Shown: positions 22,312-33,499 of the stretch, piece by piece
Position numbering within the stretch: position 1 is the stretch's first letter
Layout: every line of letters begins with the position of its first letter
Source of the DNA: Fragilariopsis cylindrus CCMP1102
Lineage: Eukaryota > Bacillariophyta > Bacillariophyceae > Bacillariales > Bacillariaceae
Assembly (NCBI GenBank): GCA_900095095.1
Contig: FMBT01000385.1
Span: 1 to 64,000, forward strand
Direction of reading: 5' to 3'
DNA length: 64,000 nt
Translations under genes and position numbers: made by a program
Notes under the pieces: generated by a model
What the model was told of the DNA's origin: nothing
The model's database searches: none
What the model saw: only the letters and a program-made list of their open reading frames with translations

Positions 22312-22875
22312 CAAGGATATACTAATTTTGGCTAAAGCATTTAAACAACAAAATAGCGCTAAGTAGGAAAAAGCTGGAAATAGGAACCTACAAGAACAGT
22401 AGTTCGCTACCGTATTAGCTCACCTTCAACACATCATACTTAATGAATACATATGATAACGGCGCAGCGCTGCGGTAACTCCACAATTTATCTACGTGCG
22501 TATCTTTTAATTCAAAGATTGTAAATGTATGCACATCTAAAATAGATATACAAATAGTTTTCAGCAGAAGCACGTTGGCTAGTTCGCTACGTAAATTAGA
22601 TCAAATACAGAAATATTATCCTGATAACATACTGTATTTCAATTGTTGTCTTTTCTGCTATTTCTATATTTTGTGTCTGCTTTATATAATAAAGTTGTTT
22701 TGTGCCTATAATCTAACCCCACATTCGAATTTACGTCTTTTTTGTTTTATTTTTGTCTATGAAGTTTTAGGCACAAAAGATTTTATAGAATCAAAACTTT
22801 CTGTGGAAGCCGACTCGACTCGTTACTAGCGCTAGTTTTAAGGTTTAGTAGTATTCATAGCTGTTTTTATTATTA
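22312..22875. other. Convergent intergenic region
   Basis: 564 bp between two converging genes. AT-rich; the ORF at 22575-22829 has no recognisable features. Nothing else seen. Confidence 0.5.
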
Positions 22876-25800
22876 TTATTTAGCAGGTATTTTCGTAACA
22901 ACTGAAATAAGTTTATCCAACGGTGAGTTACTAATGTGACACCCCTTATTATTTCTTGTCTGCAACCCCCTTGTTGTTTTTGGGACACAACCACCACTAC
23001 CATTCTTAACCTTATTTTCTTGAAAACACGGTTGTATCGTACTCGTCGTTCTTTTCCTTGGTGTCCGCCTTGGGAATAATTTTCTTTCTACTGGTCGATC
23101 AGATGATCGTTTTTCATCTAACGATTGATTCTGTCGTAGTCGTCGTCGTGTGTTATTTGTATCATGGATCACAGTCATCCGAGTTTTTGCCGAGGGCGAC
23201 TTTTTGTCATAAACGGTAGATATCGCACTGTCAGATGGTGGTGCACTGATGACTGGAAGTAAATCCAAGTCCTCTGTTTCTGATGATTGGAGGAGTGTCT
23301 CGGATTGAGACGATGGTGAACTGATTCTAACTCTTTCATTAGTAGATGATGATGTATCAGTAACAGATATAGTCGTATTAGCACTATTGAATTTTTTACG
23401 TGCTGATTTCGTCACAGTCTGATTATAATGAACTGGTTTAACAAAATCCAATCTCTTAATTTGGCCACGAATAAAGTGCGGGTGACGGTATTGGTTGCCT
23501 CCCTCAGTATCATAACCAATAGTTTTTTCAAATCCAAAACAAATTAAAGAATCTTCAAACGAAGAAAATGTCTTACAATTCTTCTTAATACACTTCCGCC
23601 TTAAGATCTTATTCGCAAAAATAAGTGCATTGGGGATTGCAAATGAATCCCCTGAGGGGAGCCAATGAATAAAATCCGCGTAGCCTTCTTGTTCCGAGTC
23701 TTCCAAAAGATTATAAAGCTCTCTAGCAAAATTCCGTGATCTCGAGACATTGTACTGTCGTTGGAGTTGGAATTTTTGGACCAATTTAACAGGTTTAGAT
23801 TCGGGTAAAATAGCTGGTTCAGGTTCCGATCTTTTTTCCCTCTTTTTTGTTTCGGATATAATTGGTTCAGGTTCCGATCTTCTTTTCCTCTTCTTCGTTT
23901 TCGTTTGTTCGTTGGACTCATCAATAATGATGTCGTCGTCGTCGTCGTTGGATTCATCGCTTCTACAAAAAATATCCAGCGCACTGTGGCGACCTCGAAT
24001 AAAATTTGGATGTTCGTAGGAATTCTTCCATTTTTTTCTTAATTTGAAACCACGATCAATCAATTCTTTCTGGAATTTTCCGTACGATGTCTTTGATGAA
24101 GATTTTTCTAAGATACTAGTATAGAAATGCTTGGGTTTGTTGACTTTAAAGGACTTGCCATTCTCATTCCACGAAATGACATCAGCTAATCCAATTTTTT
24201 TTGAATCTTGAAGGAGACTGTATAGATTCTTAATGAAAAACTTTTGACAAGAAAGATCGTACTCACATTCTAAGCTATCTGAATCTGGGTTGTCCATCAC
24301 GACACCATCTATTCCGGATTCGTCAACTTCGTCTGTTCTTACGTCCGCAAATGGATCTTGAGTTACAAGCGAAAGCTTTTTGGGTTTCCCTCGACGAAAT
24401 AGTTCATGACGATATCCTCCTTTTCGTGAACCAATTTTGATCTCAACGAATCCAAAACTCATTATATTTTGTAAAAAGGAATCGTACGTTGCATCTGCCT
24501 CTCCACAACACTCGCTTAGTACGATTCTTTCAAATTGATCCTGATCATGGACAATGAAAGATCTGTCTCTTTGCTGCCAACATACAATATGTTCAATCAC
24601 TTTCTCCTCGGCATCTTGCAAGAGTCGATATAGTTCCTGTGGGAAATTTTCATGAGAGCTCAAATCATAATATAGATATTTTGTAATCAATTTTGGTTTG
24701 AAACATGGAATATCATCCTTCACGATCAAATCGTGCACTCCTTTCGATTCCATACAAATTTTTCGCCAATCGACGGAACTAACAGGAGCAGTGCAAGCCA
24801 AATCTGCGAATTGAGCCAATATTGATACTGATTTCTGATTTGCATCTACTTCTTCTAACTGCTGGTCAATAGAATAATTTCCCTCTTCATCCGATACCGA
24901 TTTGGTTGCGCCTTCGTCATCAGAAAACTGTTCATACTCAACACCAAGGTCATCTGAAGAAATGTTCTCATTATGACGTGCAGTCGTTATTGATTTCAAT
25001 TTCAATTTCTTGGCTTCCATTGCCGCCTTCTCTCTCTTGAACAGCACGAATTTCTTGGGAATTTGGTAGCAACCTAAAAAAGATTGTGTAAAAAGGAAGG
25101 AAGTAAGGAACAGCAACATCATAAGAATGGGGGAGGGTTCAATATCATAACGTGAAAATCCCTGTTGATAAAAGGAAGGAATATCGATCGAATAAACGAT
25201 ATAACAATGCGATTTTTTCACATCATATCATTTCATTCTATATACTTCTTTTTTTGAATGACTTACTGATGAATGGATCGTTGTTTAACCAAACTCTTGA
25301 ATACGTTTTAAATCCTGGATTTTTCATTTCGAATAATTGTCGACACGCAGTCATAGCATTATCTCGTTTCGCCAATCCGATGATTTTGCGTTCATGTCCT
25401 GTATCTGGTACATCCCCTTTCAAGGTTAACTCCCAACCATCGTTTTCATTTTCTATCATCGTCCATTTATATCCCTCCTCATCTTCTTTGTCAGGGTCCG
25501 GTAGTCGTGAATTCGATGAAAGAAACGACTTTTGTTGTTTACGGATTTTTTTATTCTCCTTTTGGATTATATCTTGTTTCCGATTTTTCTTCCGTCCAGA
25601 TTTTGGACCCCATATTTCTGCCCATGAACTCATAACACGATCATCATCGACAATTTGCTTTGCTCGGATATATGAATTAATATCCAATGCTGGATATGGA
25701 TAAAAATTGGTAACTTCAGGGATATTGTCTGGATCACATGGATCGTAATACGTCGTCGTTCCCTTGGTAATACCCATTTCGTCGTCATCATCATCGTCGC

Positions 25801-27222
25801 TGTTGTTGTCATCGCCATGTTCATCACTACTAGATTCGCTATCTGTATCATCGATAAAATCTGGATCTATAGATTCTTCTGATTCTGAATCGCTCTCAAC
25901 AGTAGGCGTGACAATCTTTGCTTTTCTTTTTCGTCGAGGTTTAATCTTTATTTTAGATTTCTTCGGAGTTGGTGGCTTCGGAGGTGGTGGCTTCCTTCTT
26001 GTTCGATATATTTTGAATTGTTCTCTACCTTTAACCCAATTCAAACCAATAAATCCCCCCTCTTCTGGTTCAATGACAGTATCTCTAAATTCAGACGGTG
26101 GTTCATGTTGTCGTAATGGCCGTAATCGGATCATACGTATATTATCAAAGTCTTCAATACTTAACAACATCCTCATTACATCATCTTTATGAACGTGCGC
26201 ATCCTCCATAGATTGGTAAATATCGGTCGGATTGAATGTACAATATATCTCTTCCTGATCTAATCGTTTACCGAGACGATGTTGCATAACATCACCATCA
26301 ATATTCATGGTCCCCTTCCATAAAATATGTCCCGGTAATTCATTTTTCTTAACAAATGTAATAGCATAATATTGTTTCAATTTATTTATGGCACCCACAA
26401 GTTCTTTGCAAACATGAGCACAAAATGGTAAGAAAACAACACCTTCTTCCAAACCACCAGCATCAAAAACAACATTTTTATCATTTTCCGTCGTCTTATT
26501 TGCATTGTCATTGTCATTGTTGCTGCTATTGCTATCATTGTTCCTGCTATTGTTTGTTGATTTCGATTTTCTTGATAGTGCCCCGGGAAATGATAACAGT
26601 TTGTACTTGACTAAATCTGGAAGCGTTTCTTGGAATAATGTTTTATTCCATCTCGTCACAAGCCAACCCTGAAAGATAAAGAAAAGCATTGTGGTGAGAC
26701 ACTCTATCTATCTTGTCTGGTCTTCTCGAAAATAGTAGAAATATCGAACACCAACTTAAAAAACACAACTGATAACGTCAACATCAAACATCACACAAAG
26801 AGACGTACCGTTGGCATCCAATAGTAATCTAATATAACTTGTTGAAATTTTACTTCACCAAATGTCTTTAACATAGCCTTACGAAATCCCCTTGAATTAT
26901 TAAAATTAGCATACACATGTCGATCTTTCAGATAAACACCACCGACTTCTTTCGATGCTGTATAAACTTGATGGCTACTAGAACTTCCATCACCAGCAAC
27001 TATAGCACCAGCCTGTTCGGTTGCAACACATCGTGCAAGGTCACGTCCATCCATTTCTGTTAATATTTTACGACGAACACATTCAACTGCCTGATCGACT
27101 GATAATTCGGAATTACATAATATATCATCAGAGTATTTATGGTGTTCCATATGACCATAAACATCCGGATAGGATATTCCCAATAATAATATTTTAGGTT
27201 TTTGTGGCGTACAAGTATCCAT
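22876..27222 (-). CDS. Large protein with three tandem HSF-type DNA-binding-like domains, three exons
   Basis: Exons 26809-27222, 25267-26668 and 22876-25073 join in frame (introns GTACGT...TTTCAG and GTAAGT...TTTTTAG; the second in phase 1), giving 1337 residues. The N-terminal half (to about 605) is not a family I recognise: a globular part spans exons 1-2 (for example YYWMPT/GWLVTRWNK across the splice), followed by a Pro/Lys-rich basic stretch and an acidic Asp/Ser stretch. The C-terminal half has three heat-shock-factor-like domains at about 748-840, 884-974 and 1053-1151. Each follows the order F..LY.LL.D, a W...G(D)SF core, an S-F or F-x-x-x-L...GF recognition-helix region and Y.HP.FIRG. 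Diatoms have many HSF genes, but these three copies are divergent and the usual FVRQLNxYGF is replaced. A nuclear regulator is likely. An ATG at 25221 would start a shorter protein but reads through intron sequence. Confidence 0.75.
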
Positions 27223-28177
27223 AATGTTTGTATTATTTTATTTTATTAAAAAAGAAATCAAATCAAGTCAAATAGTGCCTGTCTAGTGTAGTGAATGTTT
27301 GTTGCTTCCTGACTTGTTTTTGTGCGTGAAGAAAAAACCGACAAACACACATACACGCCCCAAAAAAGATCCCACGTAACGATTTTTTGATGCACTCGCA
27401 CTCAACTCACTCAACCTCACAAATCTAGCTATTAGGTTCCGTGTTAAAAGGTGGAATCACCAAATAAATAAGCAGTTCTCGCTCCTCTTTCCTTTTGTCT
27501 AATGGAATGAATTTCGTCGGTCAAACAACAAAGATTCGGGCGTTCTTGTAACGATCCGGTCTCTAAAGGATGAGGAGTGAAATTTATTGTGGGAGGGAGC
27601 AAAATCGTGATGGATTTGCAATGCAATCAATGCTGACAAAACAAAGCGGAAGGTTTTGTGTTGTTAAGCATTATTTATTTTGTTTGCTACCAATGCATAC
27701 CGCTAGTACCATTGTAACATAAATGCATCGGCTCATCTTTGCATGCCGTCCGTCCCTCACACTAGAAATTTTTTCTTCAGCGCGAAGAACGACGCACTAG
27801 TGCTTCACGTGTTGAAAATTAAAAAGCGCGAAAATTTTGCGCGTACAAAATGTACAATAGATGTCTTAAAAATCAAAAATGTCATTAAAAACATGCATCG
27901 CATTTTTCAGTTTAAAAAACATAATGAAAGACAACCATGGTCGCGCTAGCGTACTATTATCGTCATTGTTTTCTCTTGATTTGTAAAACAGTACCGTACA
28001 TAATATTATTATTATTGTGTAGGTAAAAGGCTACTACTAACATAATATTTATCTAACACATTGATTATTAATTTTATTCTTATTAAATCTATGTCGTTAT
28101 TACGACACCGATTGAACAGTGCAACTATCTATGAAAGAGGTATGTCACAGGTAAATTATTGGGTAATGCAACCATTA
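27223..28177. other. Intergenic, upstream of the HSF-like gene
   Basis: Holds the presumed promoter of the HSF-like gene near 27223-27500. The 60-70 codon ORFs here show no coding features. AT-rich; no motif named. Confidence 0.5.
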
Positions 28178-29690
28178 TCAAGAAGAGTATAGAGAATAAT
28201 ATGATGCAGCGTGCGGAGCTGTTAAATGCATTGCCAGGGCCAATGGAGGTTGAGAGGGGTAGATTTTATTTGATTGATTCGTATTTGATGGTAATTTGGG
28301 TTGTTGTATGTTGATTTGAATGACAGGTAGGTCATGTTACTTACAGGGTGGCTATATGATCATTTTATAAGGTGATAAACTTGGATCAATAGGCTCTTGT
28401 GGTGTTGCGTAGTTCATTTGGTTGGCACACTCAATGCATGTGACTTGGTGGTGTTTGCAGCAATGGTAGGAAAATTGCTGCCTCTAATTCTTACATACAA
28501 AGCATTCCTCTATTATAGGGTTACCTTCTTTGTCTAGGACTTTTCTTAGTACTTCTATATTGGTTGGACTGCTGACTTAATTACAGAACGGGCATGTTGG
28601 TCATGCTTCTGCTCCTTCTACTTCAACCCTGAGTACATAAATTTCAATCCAGTCCACATCTGAGAGACACTGGGCCAAATTTTCCAGCATCGTTGCATAG
28701 TTCAGATCTTCATACTGCGGCACGTGGGGTATCTGTGGCACGGCTGCTTGTTCAGCATCTGTACGGTTGCAAGCTATTATTGTTGTTATGATGCCTATTC
28801 TTTGGATTTTGAGGCTTCTGGCTCTGCATACTGCGACTGCAGCTGCTGCTGCTTCTTCTTCTTTGACCCTGAGTACATACCGCTCAACAATCCAGTTCAC
28901 ATGTGGGAAGCATTGGACCAAATCTGCCAAGTTCAACGCATAGGTTAGCTCTCCGTACTCCAACTCATAGAGTTCCTCTAATGCTTCCACAAATTCTTGT
29001 ATAGATGGTGTATGTTTGCAAGTTACGGCTGCTGTTATGTTGGTTATTGGTTGGATTTCAAGTCTTTTTGGCTCTTCGTACTACCAATTCTTGGGTTGGT
29101 ATATTGGTGTCTGGAGCAGTGATGTATAGATGTTCTTGGGTCCTTTGTGTTTGTTCAACTTGTGCTGCCCGGTCTTGACCAAGGTAGAGTCTTACGGCAG
29201 TGTCTACCGCTTCTTCCGTGGCTTCAGAATTTCTAGCACTGTCTGTTGTTAATCCTTGTTGTCTAATTTCTTGCGCACCTTGTGGTTTTTCCCCATGTTC
29301 TTGTTGGTCTCTCTCCCAGCGTAGTCTTGCGGCTGCTAGCATGGCTAAGTTACGGTTCATTTTGTATTCTGCACATTCTTGGTCTGTCATTGGTATCTCC
29401 GGTGATTCTTCTAATGCTTGGTGTGCATCTACACATGTAGTAAGTACCAATGCGATATCTTCCGGGGCTCAAGACTGGCTGTTTTCCACTACTCTTGTAA
29501 TTCCTTGCAATGAGAATCTCTGGTGTAATCCTACTACTTGTCGATTGTCCATAAGTAGGTGAAGTACTTGTGATGTAATATTGTATGCTGTGACCAGATG
29601 TCATCCAAGTCCATTCCAGTTTGCTGCACAGTTGCTTGCATTCTCCTTCTGTTGACATGTTGTATATGGTCCTGGTCGTAATCACGAGCC
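28178..29690 (-). pseudogene. Decayed gene with duplicated module and RING-like cysteine cluster
   Basis: One reading frame can be followed on the minus strand but is broken. From about 29560 to 29063 it reads without a family match, with a TGA near 29468. A one-base shift in an A-rich stretch at about 29060-29070 moves it to the frame that runs to 28601. Within it a module of about 85 residues occurs twice: LEIQPITNITAAVTCKHT... and LKIQRIGIITTIIACNRT..., each ending in D/NWI...YVLRV. After the TGA at 28601-28603 the same frame goes on through PTCPFCN, a TAA (28577-28579), EECFVCKN, a TAG, then YHCCKHHQVTCIECANQ, and two more stops. The Cys/His spacing is RING-like. All three stop types occur, so recoding is unlikely; this looks like a degenerate copy of a gene or repeat family. 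Confidence 0.7.
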
Positions 29691-31149
29691 TGCAGTGCTA
29701 TCTCCAATGCCATGTACTGTACTCCATCACATTTCCGTACTTTGCCTCATAATCAATTTTTCAAAAAACAGTAAATATTATTCGTCTCTTTTTACTTTTT
29801 ACTTAGAGAGAGTAGGGTTTGGAAACTTCAATTTATCCACGTCTCGATAATTTCAAGTTTTTTGAATTTTAGAGAAACTTCACTATTTTCAAAAAAAAAA
29901 TGGAAATTTCGAATGAGCTGATAGTTTCAGTCATCTCTGAGAGAGTTCATATTTAACACTGGACCAGGCACGACTGATTTTTGGAGCTAACTTAGTGTTT
30001 TTAAAACAAACGGAAGGCCCAGTGGGGCATTGAAACAGTCAGTGTGAAAGTGTGACAGTGTCTTACTTCCTCCGGGCAACGCATAATTCGCACGCGCTAT
30101 CGTTTGAAAATTAACATGATAAAAGTGCGTTGAACCATTAAAATCTTCCAACATTCTCGTGCTTCACACAATTTTTCCATAAGCTCCAAAATAAACTGTA
30201 TGGAATTTCTTTACCTACTGTACTGTACTTGAAGTATTATCAATTAGTGTGCATTTATTTATCTACTCAGTGACACAATCAACATCAATTAATTAATTAT
30301 CAGCATCGATTTTTTTCATGCATCGACTTCAATACTTGATCAATAAATCTGAAGAATATTCGGCTTAGATTCTTCAGATTCAAGAATGAGGAATTTTACT
30401 TAACCTACGTGGCGATATGTTAGTTTTTGCAACTTCAAACAAATCAAGACGCCGCCACTGTTGCTTAAGTACGACATTGATTCTTAGAAATAGATTTTTC
30501 TGATTGTTAATTGGATAATTTATGACGTAGTTGCTTTAATTTGAAGAAGTCGTTCTTTTTGATTTCATTACCATAACAAAATCATTTTGTTATGGTAGTA
30601 ACCTAAAAAAACATCACACCACGATCTCTTTCTCTTGATGCCAAAGCCGGTTTTTTTTTGTGATACAAAAAAAAGATTTTTTGTACAAAAAAAAAGATTT
30701 TCACCGCCTTTAGAAAACGAAACGCATGTTTCTTTAAGTACCTTAACTACTTCCTCCGGGCAACACACGATTCGCACGCGCTATGGGTTGAAAATTAACA
30801 CGACATCTCTGAAATCAAGAACAAGGCTTGTGTCAGACACAAGCCACATCGCATTTAACACGAACTATGCAACCAGTATCAAAACTTCGCCAAGTATCGA
30901 GTATCAAGAACTTCGCCAAAAAACTTACGATCAATCTTATGAAACACTCACTGTTTTATTTTACTGATACACTAATTAGCACGTCTTAAGATTTTTTTTT
31001 TGTGACTCTTAGGCCGTTAAGGGATATGAGATACGAAGGAAGATCCTCCAAAACAACAACAACATAAAACAACATAAAATTGAAAGAACGAATATCGGTA
31101 AAGCTTCGGAAAAAAGTAATTATTAAATATTTCAAGTATCTGTTAAACC
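29691..31149. other. Intergenic with a dispersed direct repeat
   Basis: No gene is recognised. A 55-bp segment containing ACTTCCTCCGGGCAAC and ATTCGCACGCGCTAT occurs at 30065-30119 and again at 30749-30803 with a few mismatches. A 14-bp inverted repeat with a one-base spacer is at 30569-30597. The last part holds the 5' flank of the CDF transporter gene. Confidence 0.6.
30569..30597. repeat. 14-bp near-perfect palindrome
   Basis: TACCATAACAAAAT is followed after a single C by its exact reverse complement. It is intergenic and its function is unknown. Confidence 0.85.
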
Positions 31150-32474
31150 ATGTCGAGCCCTGAAGAACCGGTAGCAGAACGTCCCTTAACTGGATCCTCC
31201 CGTTTATCGAGAGGATACTCTGTGAATAGGAGTATCACTACTAACGAGAACACATCAACGCCACTTAAACCCGGTCAGTTAGGTGCATCGGGTATTCCGT
31301 CAAGTCGGCGTTCCACGGTCACTAAGTCTTTTCAAGGTCGTGGTCAAGGTGGATTCGATGAGGATGGTGATCCAGATAAAGGTATGGAGGAAATCGCTAT
31401 CCTCGCTAGTAGCCGTCCATCGACTGTGGCAAACTTGCTCAGTCAAGTTATGGGAGATCAACCTGAAGAGTCGAACCTTAAATATTTTTTGTGCATTCCA
31501 ATCACAAACAATGTCAAGGCTCTATTTATTATGATGATGATGTTCGCTATTATTTCACTTGCACAGTATTTCGCGGCTATTGAAGCAAGATCCCAATCAT
31601 TGAAAGCTGATGTAAGCTAAAACCGTGTCATCAAAGTCGTGTCGTCGGCAGATTTTTATGACGATTGTAATGATAGTCTAAACTAAACTTTCACATCTCG
31701 TTTCATTATTTTCGTTTCGCTATATTACATATTATCTCATTTATCCAATCACAGGTCGTTTCGATGGCAGTGGATGCCCTTAGCTACCTCGGAAATATTA
31801 TTGGAGAAAGTTCGGATGTTCCAGCGCAGAGAATTGTTCTTCAGCTTTTCTTTTCGATGGTTTCTCTTGTTCTTCTGAACTATTTCAATACCACAATTCT
31901 TATCGAATCGATCGGCCTTCTCAAAGATTCTCAGGAAGAACAAGCAGAAGGCGAAGAAGGCGAGGGAGTTAACGGAATTTATGTCCTCTCGTTTGCAGGT
32001 TTGGGATTGGTATTTGATGTAATTTGTCTTTACGCATACTATTATTATGCCAAAAAGGATGCAGATATTGAGTACAAGGAAATGATGAGGATCGCTGAGG
32101 CGGAAGGGAAAAATCTTGATGAGGCCAAGGCTTCGATCTCAAAGCCTGAAATCAATATGCTCACTGCTCTGCTTCATGTTTCTGCCGATCTTCTCCGATC
32201 GACCACTACCTTCATTGAAGGTATTTTACTTCTCGCTGGTGGTTTAACTCCCGATGAGCAGGTGTTTGTTGATGCTATTTGTGGTATCATTATTGGTGCC
32301 TCGATCTATCTTGCCTCGATTTATGCGTTGTATGAGTGGATCACTGCATTCTGGAGATGGTTTACAAGTCTGGGTAACGCAATTGAGGTGAAATGTCCTG
32401 AGTGCTGGGCACAAATCGAAATCAAGCCTGACAAGGCCGGTCACGGAAAAGCCGCAGATGCATTCATCGGTTAG
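31150..32474 (+). CDS. Cation diffusion facilitator (CDF)-type metal transporter, two exons
   Basis: Exons 31150-31611 and 31755-32474 join in phase 0 (GTAAGC...TCACAG), giving 393 residues. After a ~120-residue Ser/Arg-rich cytosolic N-terminus come six predicted membrane segments in CDF order: TM1 in KALFIMMMMFAIISLAQYFA, then the family-like ARSQSLKADVVSMAVDALSY leading into TM2, TM3 (LQLFFSMVSLVLL), TM4 (FAGLGLVFDVICLYAYYYY), TM5 with HVSAD and TM6 (AICGIIIGASIYLASIYALY). CDF proteins export Zn, Mn or other divalent ions through a site built from HxxxD or DxxxD in TM2 and HxxxD in TM5. TM5 keeps HxxxD, while TM2 shows SxxxD. The C-terminal cytosolic domain is short and contains CPEC. Metal and membrane are unknown; a divergent CDF clade is likely. 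Confidence 0.75.
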
Positions 32475-33499
32475 TAGCATACTATTAAGGAGAAAAAAAC
32501 TGAGACTGGTGTATGGTATATGCTGGTCTCTTCCTGTTAAATCGTACATAAGGAATTATGTCCGTAAAAGTAAATGTTGAACATTATCATGGACAGTTGT
32601 GACCAGTTGAAGTCGAAGCACAAAGAAAAGAAGTGCAAACCGCAAACCGCTAATACAAATACCTTATTAGACGAAGTGATGTTACGAATACCGTTGAATA
32701 TGAAGTTACCGTTTACCGCAATACCTAAAGACAACAAACGACCAAGAGTACTAGAAACGCTCTACCTCTATCTTTTATTGTTGACGAATTGTAATAACCA
32801 TAGACTAATTAAACAAGTGTGTTAGTAACAACCTTCTGCGTCTGAACTGATTGAGGTATTGCAATAGCAAAATCAATAGATACATCTACAGAAAGAATAA
32901 CCATCTCTTTACCAATAGAGGTTCTTATTCAAGAAGGGTGTGTAACCTGGTAGAACAACCGTAGCAGTCTATCTAGGGAAGTGAGTAGCAACCCTTACCA
33001 TATTAATAAGATTAATAGCATCTGTTTCACCGAACGATGGATCTACGAAGTGAGATGAATTGCGGATTATTTAACGTTAGTAAAGTCACAACTAGATTTT
33101 CTATCTTATCGAACATCATATGATTATTTTTAATTGCCCGTTATCCCTGAATAAGAAACAGTAGATACCATTAGCTTCATGAAGCTGTAGACAGTCTCTA
33201 TTATCGATAGTTTGGTATTATTCTACTGTAATACCTTCATAGCTTTCACTATCGACATACTGGTATGTGTATGTTAACTAGATTGTGTGACAGAAAAACC
33301 ACGTTGCGAAGACGAGTACATGTCACCACAACAATCTATATTTGATCACAATCAACCGAAAAACAGAAGCCGGTACTATCAGGAATCCTGCATGAATAAA
33401 GTTCTATTATTATTTGCTCAATAGATGGGATAATCAATATTTGCAAGTGGGTATTCCATTTGAGACATCGATAATGATTGTTTCTTTTTCGAACATAAT
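32475..33499. other. Intergenic with dispersed repeat copy A
   Basis: No gene is recognised. About 32612-32905 is one copy of a dispersed repeat whose other copy lies inverted at about 54045-54350. The 83-codon ORF at 32574-32825 lies in the repeat and has no match I recognise. The rest (to 33499) is AT-rich; the frame after it is full of stops. Confidence 0.55.
32612..32905 (+). repeat. Dispersed repeat, copy A
   Basis: Resembles the reverse complement of about 54045-54350. Shared blocks include AAGTGATGTTACG, TATGAAGTTACC and the long match spanning AACCATAGACTAATTAAACA. No coding domain or terminal repeats seen, so its class is unknown. Confidence 0.75.

Noticed and set aside
25073-25221. 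ATG at 25221 as the start of a separate 781-residue HSF-like protein
   Set aside because: Its first 49 codons are low-quality and lie in the inferred intron; the GTAAGT donor at 25266 and TTTTTAG acceptor at 25074 join the exons in frame.
28601-28603. Stop-codon recoding in the RING-like frame
   Set aside because: TGA, TAA and TAG all occur within the same short frame together with a frameshift, so decay is simpler.
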